Source: Maricaulis sp947259345 (GTDB lineage: Bacteria; Pseudomonadota; Alphaproteobacteria; Caulobacterales; Maricaulaceae). Taken from it: 64,000 nucleotides of DNA. A program made the position numbers and the translations under genes. The DNA is taken from assembly GCA_965217205.1 (NCBI GenBank), contig OZ244254.1:1240001-1304000 (forward strand). Direction: 5' to 3'. Below the pieces are notes generated by a model. It saw nothing but the letters and a program-made list of their open reading frames with translations. It had not been told where the DNA came from and made no database searches. Positions 52,629 through 61,894 of this stretch are shown in pieces (position 1 is the first letter of the stretch; each line of letters starts with the position of its first letter).

Positions 52629-53378
52629 TTACCGAAGTGGTTCGGATTTGCGACTGACGGCCGCGATAATGGCTGAAAAATCAATGGATTTCAGGCTTGC
52701 GCCACCCACAAGCGCGCCGTCCACATCGTCCAGGCCCAACAAGTCTGCGGCATTTCCGGGCTTCACCGAACCACCATATAAAATACAAGTAGTTAGTGGG
52801 TCAGGCAGGCATTCCCGAATGGCTGAATGCATGTTCGCGACATCGTCAACCGAAGCGGTCAAACCGGTCCCGATCGCCCACACCGGCTCATAAGCTATGA
52901 CCAGAGGCATATCGCGCGACTTTTCTGGCAAGGAACCGGCCAGCTGGCTGGCGACCACCTCGACTGCGCGGCCGGCTTCCCGCTCCTCGCGCGTTTCACC
53001 CACGCAAATCACCGGTACCAGTCCGGCCTCGAGAGCGGCCTCTGACTTCGCGCGCACCAGCGCGTCTGTCTCGCCGTGATCTGCCCGGCGCTCGGAATGA
53101 CCGACAATCACATGACTCGCGCCAGCTTCACGCAACATGGGGGCGGAAATATCACCTGTATGGGCACCGGATTGTCGGGCATGGCAATCCTGGCCACCAA
53201 CGCGGATACCACTGCCGGCACAGGCCTGGGCCGCCTGGTAGAGCAAGGTGCTGGGCGGGCAGATCAGGATTTCGGCTTGAGAATTCCTCGCGGCCGGCGC
53301 GATGGCATCAAAGAAGTCGAGCGATGAGACCGACCCGTTCATTTTCCAATTGCCTGCGATAAGTGTGCGACGCGCCAT
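52629..53378 (-). CDS. tpiA: Triosephosphate isomerase
   Basis: Glycolytic TIM-barrel enzyme, 249 residues. It has the substrate lysine in AGNWKMNG (near 12), the electrophilic histidine in VIVGHSERR, the catalytic glutamate in AYEPVWAIGTG, and the phosphate loop GGSVKPGNA. Two adjacent ATG codons (53381, 53378) lie behind GGGGAAG; the second has the better spacing. It is divergent from ppiD across 175 bp. Confidence 0.96.
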   Translation of the reverse strand: MARRTLIAGNWKMNGSVSSLDFFDAIAPAARNSQAEILICPPSTLLYQAAQACAGSGIRVGGQDCHARQSGAHTGDISAPMLREAGASHVIVGHSERRADHGETDALVRAKSEAALEAGLVPVICVGETREEREAGRAVEVVASQLAGSLPEKSRDMPLVIAYEPVWAIGTGLTASVDDVANMHSAIRECLPDPLTTCILYGGSVKPGNAADLLGLDDVDGALVGGASLKSIDFSAIIAAVSRKSEPLR

Positions 53379-53553
53379 CATGCTTCCCCGACTGGCTGAT
53401 CCCATCCCCACGATGGGCGGCAGGAGTAATCGCCAAATCCGGGCTTCGCAACGGGTCGAACGGACAATCACAGATCAACCGCCCCTCGTGCTTGCGACCA
53501 CTTGACCGCGCCGCTACCTTCCGCGCGACGTTTTTCAAAGGCATTCCACTTCC

Positions 53554-55491
53554 ATGCTGTCCAATTTCCGGTCTTTCGCCCAGTCGCCCTTCGCGCTGGT
53601 CATCATTGTTCTTCTCGTCCTGGCCTTTGCCATTGCCCTGCCCGGCAGCGGCGGCATCTTCACCGGTAGCGGTGATGCCGTGGTCACGGTGGGCCCGGAA
53701 CGGATCAGCCAACGCGAACTGGCCAGCGCCTTCAATGGCGAGGTCCGCCGCCTGCAGGAACAGGATTCCTCGATCACTGCCGAACAGGCGCGATCCCAGG
53801 GCCTTGGACAACAAGTCTTGCAACAGCAAATCACGCTCGCGGCATTTGCGGCTCGAGCGCGGGAGCTTGGGCTGGAAGTATCCAACCAGGCCATCGTGCG
53901 CGAGGTCGCCGATATTCCGGCCTTTCTCAATCCGGTGACCGAAGAGTTCGATCGCGATTCAATGGTGGCGGCCCTGCGGCGCGTCGGCATGAGCGAGGAT
54001 CAGTTCGCCGACAATATCGAGGGTGATCTGCTGCGCAGTCAGCTCATTGCCACCCTGGCCGGTTTTTCCGGCTCGCCCGCCCAGATGGCCCAGACACGAT
54101 ATCTCGTGGCGGAAGAGCGCCGCCGCGTGACAGGCTTGCTCATCGATGCGTCGACCGCCGATGAAATCCCCGATCCCAGCGACGCGGAATTGGAGACCTT
54201 CATCGCCGAGACGCCCGGCCAGAACGGTCAGCCACTCTTCACCCGACCTGAATTTCGCGCCTTCACCCTGGTCCGCCTGCAACTCCAGGACTTCATACGC
54301 GACGTCGCGATCGACGAGGACTTCCTGCGTGAGACCTATGAATATGAGCTGGCCACCGGTCGGCTTGGCAGCCCGGCACTGCGCAGCTTCGCCCAGTTGA
54401 CCACTCCGGATGAAGCCACCGCCCAGGCCGCTGCCGCGCGTCTGGAATCCGGCGAGTCGCCGGCCGCTGTTGCCGCAGCGCTCGGTCTGGATGCCCCGCT
54501 GGTACAGGACGACGTCGAGATCGACGATATCCCGGACAGCCAGCTGGCGGCGGCCGTGTTCGCCATGGCGGCCGATTCTGCGGCAGCTGTGGAAGGCCGT
54601 TTCGCCTGGAATGCAATCCTCGTCACCGCCGCCGAGGAGGCTGTCGTCCCGACATTCGAAGACGAGCGTGATCGCCTGCAGACTGAAGCCGCCCGGGCCC
54701 AGGCCACCGACGACCTTTATGATGCTGTGGAACGCTTGGAGACAGCACGGGCCGACGGCGCTTCACTCGAGTCTGCCGCGGAAACCGCGGGCGTCCCGCT
54801 GGAAATCTATCAGCCGCTGGCCTTGAACTCGTTTGATGAGGATCTTGAATTTGATCCTGCCCGCTATCAGGCCCTCGCTCCGGAACTCCTCCCTGCCGTT
54901 TTCGACGCGGTTGAAGGCTTTGCGATTGACCTGCGCACGTTCAATGACACGGACTTCTATACCCTGCGCGTTGACCGGATCATTCCGAGTCGGCCGTTCG
55001 AGCTGGACGAAGTCCGTGAACAGGCCGAAAGCCGCTGGCGTTCGATCCAAGTCGACACCCAGCTCCGCGCCCGCGCCGAGGAAGCGCTCGCACAACTGGA
55101 ATCCGGCGACGACATGGAAATCGTATCGCTGACGTCGGGCGGCCGCACCGAGACCTCGACCCTGCAGCGCGGACAGACCGCCGGCGCCTTCAATCAGCTG
55201 GCCGTTTCGACCGCGTTCAACATGAATGTCGGTGACATCGAGATGCTTCCGGTCGGTGAAGGTCGTTATCTGCTGCTGACCGTCAATGAGATCATTCCGG
55301 CCGATATCGCCGAGGCACCGGCCTCCGACCTCGCCGGGATCAGCGCTGACATCGACGCCCAGCTTGGCAATGATGTCCTTCAGGCAACGCGCGAATATCT
55401 GATCCGGGAGTACGGTATCACCGATGAATCCGTCGATGCCCGCCTGTTCTCGCTGGCCATTGGCGAGACCGACCCCAACGCGCCGCGATGA
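53554..55491 (+). CDS. ppiD: Membrane-anchored periplasmic peptidyl-prolyl isomerase, PpiD/SurA-like
   Basis: A 645-residue chaperone. A single transmembrane helix (about 12-31) is followed by a SurA-N-like helical region (QRELASAFNGEVRRLQEQ onward, residues 45-165), a parvulin-like segment near 225-370 and a long C-terminal part. Its role would be folding of outer-membrane proteins near the Sec translocon. The parvulin region is divergent, so isomerase activity is uncertain. Its stop overlaps the trpE start by four bases (ATGA), a conserved and odd coupling of an envelope chaperone with tryptophan synthesis. Confidence 0.87.
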   Translation: MLSNFRSFAQSPFALVIIVLLVLAFAIALPGSGGIFTGSGDAVVTVGPERISQRELASAFNGEVRRLQEQDSSITAEQARSQGLGQQVLQQQITLAAFAARARELGLEVSNQAIVREVADIPAFLNPVTEEFDRDSMVAALRRVGMSEDQFADNIEGDLLRSQLIATLAGFSGSPAQMAQTRYLVAEERRRVTGLLIDASTADEIPDPSDAELETFIAETPGQNGQPLFTRPEFRAFTLVRLQLQDFIRDVAIDEDFLRETYEYELATGRLGSPALRSFAQLTTPDEATAQAAAARLESGESPAAVAAALGLDAPLVQDDVEIDDIPDSQLAAAVFAMAADSAAAVEGRFAWNAILVTAAEEAVVPTFEDERDRLQTEAARAQATDDLYDAVERLETARADGASLESAAETAGVPLEIYQPLALNSFDEDLEFDPARYQALAPELLPAVFDAVEGFAIDLRTFNDTDFYTLRVDRIIPSRPFELDEVREQAESRWRSIQVDTQLRARAEEALAQLESGDDMEIVSLTSGGRTETSTLQRGQTAGAFNQLAVSTAFNMNVGDIEMLPVGEGRYLLLTVNEIIPADIAEAPASDLAGISADIDAQLGNDVLQATREYLIREYGITDESVDARLFSLAIGETDPNAPR

Positions 55492-56993
55492 CACCTCACG
55501 CGCCGATCGCACCCGATTTCCGGACGGTCGCCGAGTGTCTGGAAAAGGGTGAGACCTGCGTCCTGCAGGCGCGGCGTGTGGATGACCTCCTGACGCCGGT
55601 GGCGGCTTATCTGCGCCTTTCTACCAACCAGCCGAACAGCTTCCTTCTGGAGTCCGTTGAAGGCGGCGCCTGGCGCGGCCGCTACTCGGCCATCGGACTC
55701 GATCCGGACCTGATCTGGCAGTGCCGCGACGGTGTTGTCTCGCAGGCCACCGGAATGGATGTCGCGGCGCGCCGGTTCACGCCGATCGACACGGAACCCA
55801 TGACCGCGCTGCGGGAGGCCATAGAGGCCGCGCACTGTCCCCTCCCCGACGACGCGCCGCCGCTCGCATCCGGACTTTTCGGCTATGTCGGGTATGACAT
55901 GGTCCGTTACCTTGAGCGCCTGCCCGAGGGGGCAGCTCCGGATCCGCTTGGCTTGCCCGAATCCGTCCTCCTGCGACCTCAAACCATGATCGTCTTCGAT
56001 GCGCTGAAGCAGGAAATTCAGGTATATTGCCCGGTCCGTCCCGGCGAGTATTCCGCCCGGGAGGCCTATGACGCGGCCGTCGAGCGCCTGCAGACAACAT
56101 TGCAGCGGCTGGCCGGTAGCACGCCCGAGCTCGCTCGTCCCGTCGGCGCGCTGGGAGAACGCCAATCCAACCGCTCGCCGGAGGATTACCGCGCGGCAGT
56201 GGACACCGCCCGCGACTATATTCGCGCCGGAGACGCCTTCCAGGTGGTACCCAGCCAGCGCTTCTCGGCCGATTATCCGGGCGATCCTTTCTGGGTCTAT
56301 CGTTCCCTGCGACGGCTTAACCCGTCGCCCTTCCTGTTCTTTTTCCGTTTCGACGGCTTTGAAGTGGTGGGCTCCAGCCCGGAAATCCTGGTCCGACTGC
56401 GCGATGATGTCGTGACCATCCGGCCGATTGCCGGCACCCGTCCGCGCGGGCAGACGCCGGCCGAGGACGATGCCCATGAGGCAGACCTGCTGGCCGATCC
56501 GAAGGAACGCTCGGAACATCTCATGCTGCTGGATCTGGGCCGCAATGATGTCGGCCGTATCGCCAAGCCCGGAACGGTGCGCATTACTGCGCGCGAGATC
56601 GTTGAACGCTACAGCCACGTCATGCACATCGTATCCAATGTCGAGGGCGATCTGGCCGACAAGGAAGACGTGGTTTCAGCCCTGTTTGCCGGCTTCCCGG
56701 CCGGCACGGTCTCCGGCGCGCCCAAGGTCAGGGCGATGGAGATCATCGACGAGCTGGAACCACACCGGCGCGGCGTCTATGCCGGTGCTGTTGGCTATTT
56801 CAGCGCGGATGGCGGCATGGACACGGCGATCGCCTTGCGCACCGCCGTGTTCAAGGATGGCCGCATGTACGTCCAGGCTGGCGCTGGCGTGGTGCTCGAC
56901 AGTGATCCGGAGTCCGAACGCGTGGAGACGGTCAACAAGGCGGCCGCCCTGTTCCGCGCGGCGGAAGACTCACTCGGTCAGCGAGGCCTGTAG
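55488..56993 (+). CDS. trpE: Anthranilate synthase component I
   Basis: Converts chorismate to anthranilate with ammonia from TrpG, 501 residues. The N-terminal feedback-site motif is LLESVEGG (near 42-50). The chorismate-binding core has PIAGTRPRGQTPAEDD, DLGRNDVGRIAKPG, FPAGTVSGAPKVRA and the end GAGVVLDSDPESE. It is translationally coupled to ppiD. Its last 24 bases overlap the convergent polysaccharide deacetylase gene, which separates it from trpG. Confidence 0.96.
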   Translation: MTPHAPIAPDFRTVAECLEKGETCVLQARRVDDLLTPVAAYLRLSTNQPNSFLLESVEGGAWRGRYSAIGLDPDLIWQCRDGVVSQATGMDVAARRFTPIDTEPMTALREAIEAAHCPLPDDAPPLASGLFGYVGYDMVRYLERLPEGAAPDPLGLPESVLLRPQTMIVFDALKQEIQVYCPVRPGEYSAREAYDAAVERLQTTLQRLAGSTPELARPVGALGERQSNRSPEDYRAAVDTARDYIRAGDAFQVVPSQRFSADYPGDPFWVYRSLRRLNPSPFLFFFRFDGFEVVGSSPEILVRLRDDVVTIRPIAGTRPRGQTPAEDDAHEADLLADPKERSEHLMLLDLGRNDVGRIAKPGTVRITAREIVERYSHVMHIVSNVEGDLADKEDVVSALFAGFPAGTVSGAPKVRAMEIIDELEPHRRGVYAGAVGYFSADGGMDTAIALRTAVFKDGRMYVQAGAGVVLDSDPESERVETVNKAAALFRAAEDSLGQRGL

Positions 56994-58001
56994 GCCGGGC
57001 TCCGCGGCGAAGAGCCGGTCTGCCAGCGCCCCCGTGGTGACGAATTCCAGGTCCGAGACCGCATCGCTTGCCAGCCAGGCTTCCAGCACATCCAGCGTCA
57101 GATCATGCGGATGCCCGATCATGACAGCATAGCCGTTATCGCGGGCCCGCTGGGCAGCTTCCTCGAGCCGGGCCTGGATCGCGGCGTGGTCGAGATCATG
57201 GTCCAGGAAGATATCGCGCGCGAGCGTGCGCAATCCCAGACCGGCCGCAACCGCACCGCCGCGGCTATTCGCCGTAGTCAGACTGTCGAGAAAAACCGGG
57301 TTTTCGTGCGAGATGGCCGAAAGTGCGACCCGCAGCGCCCTCGGGTCGGCTGTGAAGCGACTGCCCATGTGGTTATTGAGCCCAACCGCGCCCGGCACTT
57401 GGGCCATGGCCCAGCGCATGCGGGCCTGCAGATCGACATCACTCAGGCCGATCCGCAGGGCATTCGGCCCCGGATCCGCCAGGCCGATCGGTTCCATGGG
57501 CATATGCAGGAGCACATCATGACCCGCTTGCCGCGCCAGCGCCGCCAGCGGTGTCGCAGCTTCGGCATAGGGCAGGATCGCCACGGTGACCGGGACCGGC
57601 AAGGCCAGAACCCGTTGCGCAGCATCCACGTCGAGCCCGACATCATCAATGACCAGCACCAGACGTGCCTTGTCGGTGGCGGGCGTCGGCGCGTTGTCAG
57701 GGGCCATGACAACAGGGCTCATATTTGATGCAGTATTGTCGATCGGCGCCGCGAGCACCGCGGTTTCCACGCTTGGCGCTTCCGATTCGAGCGAATCGAA
57801 ATTGCGTGCCCCGGTGACCCGAATGCCCTGGTGGCGGGACGGCACCTCCGCCGAGGCGCTGGCCGGCGCTGGAAGCGCGCCATTGCTGGCGGCGGAAAAC
57901 ACAACAGCACCAAGCAGATAGGCTGCAGCTGCCAATGCCCCGGCGAAAGCGGGGATGGCGGAGTGGCGAGCCTTAAGGGATGTGCGGCGCAAGGAAGACA
58001 T
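56970..58001 (-). CDS. Divergent polysaccharide deacetylase family protein
   Basis: A 343-residue protein with an N-terminal signal anchor (about 17-38), a low-complexity linker, and a NodB-like barrel starting at LVLVIDDVGLDVDAAQRVL. Further family segments are HDVLLHMPMEPIG, GLNNHMGSRFT and FLDSLTT. This YibQ-like branch is exported and linked to cell-envelope glycans; deacetylase activity is unproven. It is encoded against the trp genes and has a CtrA-type box just upstream (58025-58041), which suggests cell-cycle-timed expression. Confidence 0.85.
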   Translation of the reverse strand: MSSLRRTSLKARHSAIPAFAGALAAAAYLLGAVVFSAASNGALPAPASASAEVPSRHQGIRVTGARNFDSLESEAPSVETAVLAAPIDNTASNMSPVVMAPDNAPTPATDKARLVLVIDDVGLDVDAAQRVLALPVPVTVAILPYAEAATPLAALARQAGHDVLLHMPMEPIGLADPGPNALRIGLSDVDLQARMRWAMAQVPGAVGLNNHMGSRFTADPRALRVALSAISHENPVFLDSLTTANSRGGAVAAGLGLRTLARDIFLDHDLDHAAIQARLEEAAQRARDNGYAVMIGHPHDLTLDVLEAWLASDAVSDLEFVTTGALADRLFAAEPGLQASLTE

Positions 58002-58022
58002 GCCCCCAGCTCGCGCGAACGC

Positions 58023-58039
58023 GGTTAATCAGGCGTTAA
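58023..58039 (-). promoter_or_regulatory. CtrA-type binding site
   Basis: Read on the minus strand the sequence is TTAACGCCTGATTAACC, an exact TTAA-N7-TTAACC match to the full CtrA consensus known from Caulobacter. It lies 22 bases before the start of the polysaccharide deacetylase gene and about 60 bases before trpG on the other strand. The short distance to the deacetylase start would place it near or downstream of a typical -35 region, so it could activate or repress. Confidence 0.65.
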
Positions 58040-58099
58040 TGCGCTGGCGGGATTGGCGAAACCGGATGGCCTGACTAGTTTGGCGGCAGGGAGATCGCC

Positions 58100-58690
58100 A
58101 TGCTGCTCATCATCGACAATTACGACAGCTTCACCTTCAACCTCGTCCACTATTTCCAGGAATTGGGCGCAGAGACGACGGTGATCCGCAATGATGCCAT
58201 GAGCGCAGCCGAGGCGCTGGGCCTGGGCGCGACCGGGATCGTGCTCTCGCCCGGGCCCTGTGACCCGGATCGCGCCGGGATCTGCCTCGAGGTGATCGCA
58301 CAGGCTCCCCAAGATCTGCCAATTCTCGGTGTTTGTCTGGGCCATCAATCCATCGGCCAGGTCTTTGGCGGCGAAGTTGTCTCCGCCAAGGCGATCATGC
58401 ATGGCAAGACCAGCCCGGTGACCCATGATGGCAGCGGCCTGTTTACCGGCCTGCCAAGCCCCTTCACCGCGACACGCTACCACTCCCTCGCGGTGCGGCC
58501 GGAAAGCGTGCCGGAAATATTGATCGCCAATGCCCACACCGCCGATGGTGAAATCATGGGCCTGAGGCATCGCGACCGTCCCATTCACGGGGTCCAGTTT
58601 CACCCTGAATCCATCGCGTCGGAACACGGACACGCCCTGCTGCGCAACTTCCTCGACCTGACCGGTCTCCCCCGCGCAGCCGCGGCCTGA
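58100..58690 (+). CDS. trpG: Anthranilate synthase component II (glutamine amidotransferase)
   Basis: Supplies ammonia from glutamine to TrpE, 196 residues. It begins LLIIDNYDSFTFNLVHYFQE, has the nucleophile cysteine in ILGVCLGHQSIG and the His-Glu dyad in GVQFHPESIASEHG. GGGAG lies about eight bases before the ATG. Proteins of this type may also serve aminodeoxychorismate synthase (PabA). It is separated from trpE by the antisense deacetylase gene and from trpD by 299 bases, so the trp genes form at least two transcription units here. Confidence 0.94.
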   Translation: MLLIIDNYDSFTFNLVHYFQELGAETTVIRNDAMSAAEALGLGATGIVLSPGPCDPDRAGICLEVIAQAPQDLPILGVCLGHQSIGQVFGGEVVSAKAIMHGKTSPVTHDGSGLFTGLPSPFTATRYHSLAVRPESVPEILIANAHTADGEIMGLRHRDRPIHGVQFHPESIASEHGHALLRNFLDLTGLPRAAAA

Positions 58691-58989
58691 GCCGACACCT
58701 GTCCAGGCCGGCAGCGGGTGATCGTTGAATTGCCGCAGCGCCCGCGCTAACTCGTGGGGGTTCGCTTTGTTCAACCCGGTGACAGGTATGCCGTCCTTGC
58801 CCGCTCCACATCCGATTTTGCCGGTGCCTTGCGCCGAGCGCTTGGCTGTCTGCGGCGCGACGCGCGTTCGATACACTCAACCGGCAGGCCGATGGCGCAG
58901 GGATCATCGATGGCGCCTTCTCGCGTCCTGACCGACCGGTAAGCGGCCATTAGGGCCGTGCTTGATCCTGCCCAGCGAAACGACAGACC
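58691..58989. other. 299-bp gap between trpG and trpD, no gene seen
   Basis: No frame here has a recognisable family or a convincing start. Short plus-strand frames at 58725-58942 and the opposite-strand frame across trpG are compositional. No tryptophan-rich leader peptide or terminator/antiterminator pair, as would be expected for trp attenuation, is evident. It presumably holds the trpD promoter; its length is unusual for neighbouring genes of one pathway. Confidence 0.5.
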
Positions 58990-60009
58990 ATGCAAAACAT
59001 TTCCGAATGCCTGACCGCCTTTGCCCGCGGTGACTTTCCTGCCGACGCGGCGATCGCGGGCGCTTTTGACGAACTGATGTCGGGCGATGTTCCCGACGCC
59101 GCGATCGGCGGCTTCCTGATCGGCCTCGCAGCCCTCGGCGAGCGCCCGAGTGATATCGCCTCCGGGGCCCGCGCCCTGCGCAGCCGCATGACCCGCATCA
59201 CCGCACCGGACGGCGCCATCGACACCTGCGGCACAGGCGGCGATGGAAAGGGCGCGTGGAACATCTCCACTACCGCGGCCATAATCGCGGCCGGCGCCGG
59301 CGCGACGGTCGCCAAGCACGGCAATCGTGCCGCCTCATCCAAATCCGGATCCTCGGATGTCCTTGCCCAGCTCGGCGTCAAGCTCGACTGTCCGCCTGCG
59401 GCAGTGGTACGCTCCCTCGCCGAGGCGCGGGTTGGCTTTCTCTATGCCCCGGCTCACCATGCTGCCGTGCGCCATGTCGGCCCGGCGCGCCAGGCGCTCA
59501 AGGTCCGAACCGTCTTCAACCTGCTTGGTCCCCTCTCCAATCCGGCCGGTGTGAAACGGCAATTGCTGGGCGTCTACGACAAGCGCTGGTTGTCTCCGAT
59601 CGCTGAAGCCCTGCGTGATCTGGGATGCGAGCATGCGGTGGTCATCTGCGGCCAGGATGGCATGGACGAACTGACGACAACGACCGGCTCGGACATTGCC
59701 GAGCTCAAGCACGGCGAGATCCGCACTTACAGTTTCCATCCGGAGGAGGCCGGTCTTCCGACTGTCGACGCAGCGGCCCTGCAAGGCGGAACGCCCGAGC
59801 GCAATGCGGAGGCCATCCGGGCCTTGCTCGATGGCGAAGCGGGTCCCTTCCGCGATATCGCGGTGCTCAATGCCGGGGCTGCCCTGATGCTGGCTGGCCT
59901 CGCGGACACCATTCCGGCCGGTACCCGGCTGGCCGAGGCCGCAATTGATGACGGGCGGGCGAAGGCCGCGCTCGAGCGCATGGTTGCCATATCCCGCGGC
60001 GAGGCCTGA
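58990..60009 (+). CDS. trpD: Anthranilate phosphoribosyltransferase
   Basis: Transfers phosphoribose from PRPP to anthranilate, 339 residues. It has DTCGTGGDGKGAWNISTTAA (PRPP/Mg site, about 77-96), KHGNRAASSKSGSSDVL and the FAPAHHAA equivalent LYAPAHHAAVRHV. It is separated by three bases from trpC and is probably cotranscribed with it. As in many bacteria the protein is not fused to TrpG. Confidence 0.96.
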   Translation: MQNISECLTAFARGDFPADAAIAGAFDELMSGDVPDAAIGGFLIGLAALGERPSDIASGARALRSRMTRITAPDGAIDTCGTGGDGKGAWNISTTAAIIAAGAGATVAKHGNRAASSKSGSSDVLAQLGVKLDCPPAAVVRSLAEARVGFLYAPAHHAAVRHVGPARQALKVRTVFNLLGPLSNPAGVKRQLLGVYDKRWLSPIAEALRDLGCEHAVVICGQDGMDELTTTTGSDIAELKHGEIRTYSFHPEEAGLPTVDAAALQGGTPERNAEAIRALLDGEAGPFRDIAVLNAGAALMLAGLADTIPAGTRLAEAAIDDGRAKAALERMVAISRGEA

Positions 60010-60012
60010 CCC

Positions 60013-60819
60013 ATGAGTACAACGCCCGACACACTGAACCGGATCGGCGCCTACAAGCGCGAGCATATCGAGGCCTGCAAATCCGCCCGGGCCTACGGAG
60101 AAATCGCCGCGGCGGCGCGCGATGCATCGCCAGTCCGTGGTTTTGCCTGTGCGCTCGCCAAAGCGCCAGGCGGGCTGGGCCTGATCGCGGAGATCAAGAA
60201 AGCCAGCCCGTCGAAGGGGTTGATCCGGGCGGACTTCGACCCGCCAGCCCTCGCTCGCGCCTATGAAGCCGGCGGTGCCGATTGCCTCTCAGTCCTGACC
60301 GACAGCCCAAGCTTTCAGGGGGCGGACAGCTTTCTCGCCGCCGCCCGGAATGCGGTCTCCCTGCCAGCTTTGCGCAAGGACTTCATGTATGACACCTACC
60401 AGGTCGCCGAGGCTCGCCTGCTCGGCGCCGATGCCATCTTGGTCATCATGGCGGCGGTCGATGATGACACCGCTCGCGCCCTGATCGAGGAAGCGGCGCT
60501 CTGGTCGATGGATGTCCTGGTTGAAGTTCATGACGCGCCGGAGATGGAGCGGGCCCTGGCGCTCGACGTGCCTCTTCTGGGCATCAACAACCGGAATCTG
60601 CGTACATTCGAGACCAGCCTCGACACATTTGACGCCCTCGCCCCCATGGTCGGTGAGGATCATATACTGGTCGCCGAAAGCGGGATTTTCACTCCCGAGG
60701 ACGCCGCCCGCGTCAAGGAGGCTGGCGCTCGGGCGCTTCTGGTCGGCGAGAGCCTGATGCGTCAGGACGATGTCGAAGCGGCAACACGCACGCTCATGGG
60801 GCCGAGCGCGGGCGCTTGA
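60013..60819 (+). CDS. trpC: Indole-3-glycerol phosphate synthase
   Basis: TIM-barrel enzyme that closes the indole ring, 268 residues. It has the catalytic lysine/glutamate segment LIAEIKKASPSKGLIR (about 57-72), CLSVLTDSPSFQG, LRKDFMYDTYQV and GINNRNLRTFE, with VAESGIFTPEDAARV near the end. It follows trpD by three bases. Its stop codon lies inside the -35 box proposed for the lexA promoter, so lexA transcription starts directly at the operon end. Confidence 0.96.
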   Translation: MSTTPDTLNRIGAYKREHIEACKSARAYGEIAAAARDASPVRGFACALAKAPGGLGLIAEIKKASPSKGLIRADFDPPALARAYEAGGADCLSVLTDSPSFQGADSFLAAARNAVSLPALRKDFMYDTYQVAEARLLGADAILVIMAAVDDDTARALIEEAALWSMDVLVEVHDAPEMERALALDVPLLGINNRNLRTFETSLDTFDALAPMVGEDHILVAESGIFTPEDAARVKEAGARALLVGESLMRQDDVEAATRTLMGPSAGA

Positions 60820-60844
60820 CGGCCTCACAGAACACTTGTAGAAC
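60816..60844 (+). promoter_or_regulatory. lexA promoter with overlapping SOS box
   Basis: TTGACG (60816-60821) and TAGAAC (60839-60844) are spaced by 17 bases. The sequence GAACACTTGTAGAAC (60830-60844) reads GTTC-N7-GTTC on the other strand, the alphaproteobacterial LexA box, and covers the -10. This fits negative autoregulation by LexA. Two GANTC sites (60880-60884 and 60886-60890) lie further down in the leader. Confidence 0.8.
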
Positions 60845-60915
60845 AAAACCTCCTATTCCTGATTTGTTCCCGCGACACTGAGTCGGATTCAGGGAATGCG
60901 AACAAGGGGGTTGCC

Positions 60916-61614
60916 TTGCTGACGCGGAAACAGAACGAGCTTTTGCTCTTCATCCATCAACGCATCAAGGAAACCGGCGTTTCGCCCTCCTTCGACGAAA
61001 TGAAGGCGGCGCTGCAATTGGCCTCGAAATCTGGCGTCCACCGCCTGATCACGGCGCTGGAAGAGCGCGGTTTCATCCGCCGTCTCGCCCATCGCGCCCG
61101 GGCGCTGGAAGTCCTCAAACTGCCGGAATCGGCTGCTGCCATGGACAATCCGGCCATCCCCAAGGGCGATCTCGGTCCCAACGTAGTCCGCGGGAATTTT
61201 GCCAAGCCTGGTGGTGAGGACCGCGAGACGACCGTAGACATCCCAATCCTTGGTCGCATTGCCGCCGGCGTCCCGATTTCGGCTATCCAGCACGAGACTG
61301 ATCGCATGCCGGTCCCCGCCGACATGGTGACGGGCGGCGAGCATTTTGCGCTCGAGGTCAAGGGCGATTCCATGATTGAAGCGGGCATCATGGACGGAGA
61401 TACCGTCCTGATCCGCCGCTGCCAGTCGGCCGAGTCTGGCGATATTGTTGTCGCCCTCGTCGATGATGAGGAAGCGACGCTGAAACGCCTGCGCAAGAAG
61501 GGCGGCTCCATCGCCCTCGAAGCCGCCAACCCGGAGTACGAGACCCGCATTTTCGGACCGGACCGCGTCAAGGTGCAGGGCCGCCTGGTGGGCCTGATCC
61601 GCCGCTACCATTAA
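60916..61614 (+). CDS. lexA: SOS repressor LexA
   Basis: A 232-residue transcriptional repressor and latent protease. The N-terminal winged helix (1-65) begins LTRKQNELLLFIHQRIKETG. The cleavage site is A117-G118 in GRIAAGVP; catalytic S152 is in GDSMIEAGI and K190 is in EATLKRL. The start codon is TTG at 60916 behind GGGGG; this start gives the conserved N-terminus. RecA filaments trigger self-cleavage. It is autoregulated through the SOS box upstream and is followed by convergent comEC. Confidence 0.96.
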   Translation: MLTRKQNELLLFIHQRIKETGVSPSFDEMKAALQLASKSGVHRLITALEERGFIRRLAHRARALEVLKLPESAAAMDNPAIPKGDLGPNVVRGNFAKPGGEDRETTVDIPILGRIAAGVPISAIQHETDRMPVPADMVTGGEHFALEVKGDSMIEAGIMDGDTVLIRRCQSAESGDIVVALVDDEEATLKRLRKKGGSIALEAANPEYETRIFGPDRVKVQGRLVGLIRRYH

Positions 61615-61894
61615 GCCGGCTATTCTCGGATCGATAAGCGCGATTACCGATTCATCGCCCGGCGCGCGCGTGGCGCGAATGCACGGCTACGCCGCCAGTA
61701 TTGGCCTGTGGACGGGCCTGAGGTCTCGCCTGAGCCTTCGCGAGCGATCCCCATGGTCATTGCGTGAGGCCGGAAGACTCCATGCCAGTCCGCGCCGCCC
61801 GTACCACTAACGCTTGCTGGTGACGGAACGGCCCCCGAATTGCGATCGCGCCCTGACGCGCATCTCCCTATCCAGCCCGCGCCCATCACACCCG
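61615..61894. other. 280-bp gap between lexA and comEC, no gene seen
   Basis: Both flanking genes end here (convergent). I see no family-like open frame, no strong intrinsic terminator and no structured repeat of the kind found after eno. Frames that cross it on either strand look compositional. Confidence 0.5.

Noticed and set aside
58025..58876. Minus-strand 283-residue frame across trpG
   Set aside because: It is the complement of trpG, which has all amidotransferase motifs, and has no domain of its own.
58725..58942. Possible gene remnant or leader peptide before trpD
   Set aside because: Both short frames lack a Shine-Dalgarno and homology; there is no run of tryptophan codons and no attenuator structure.
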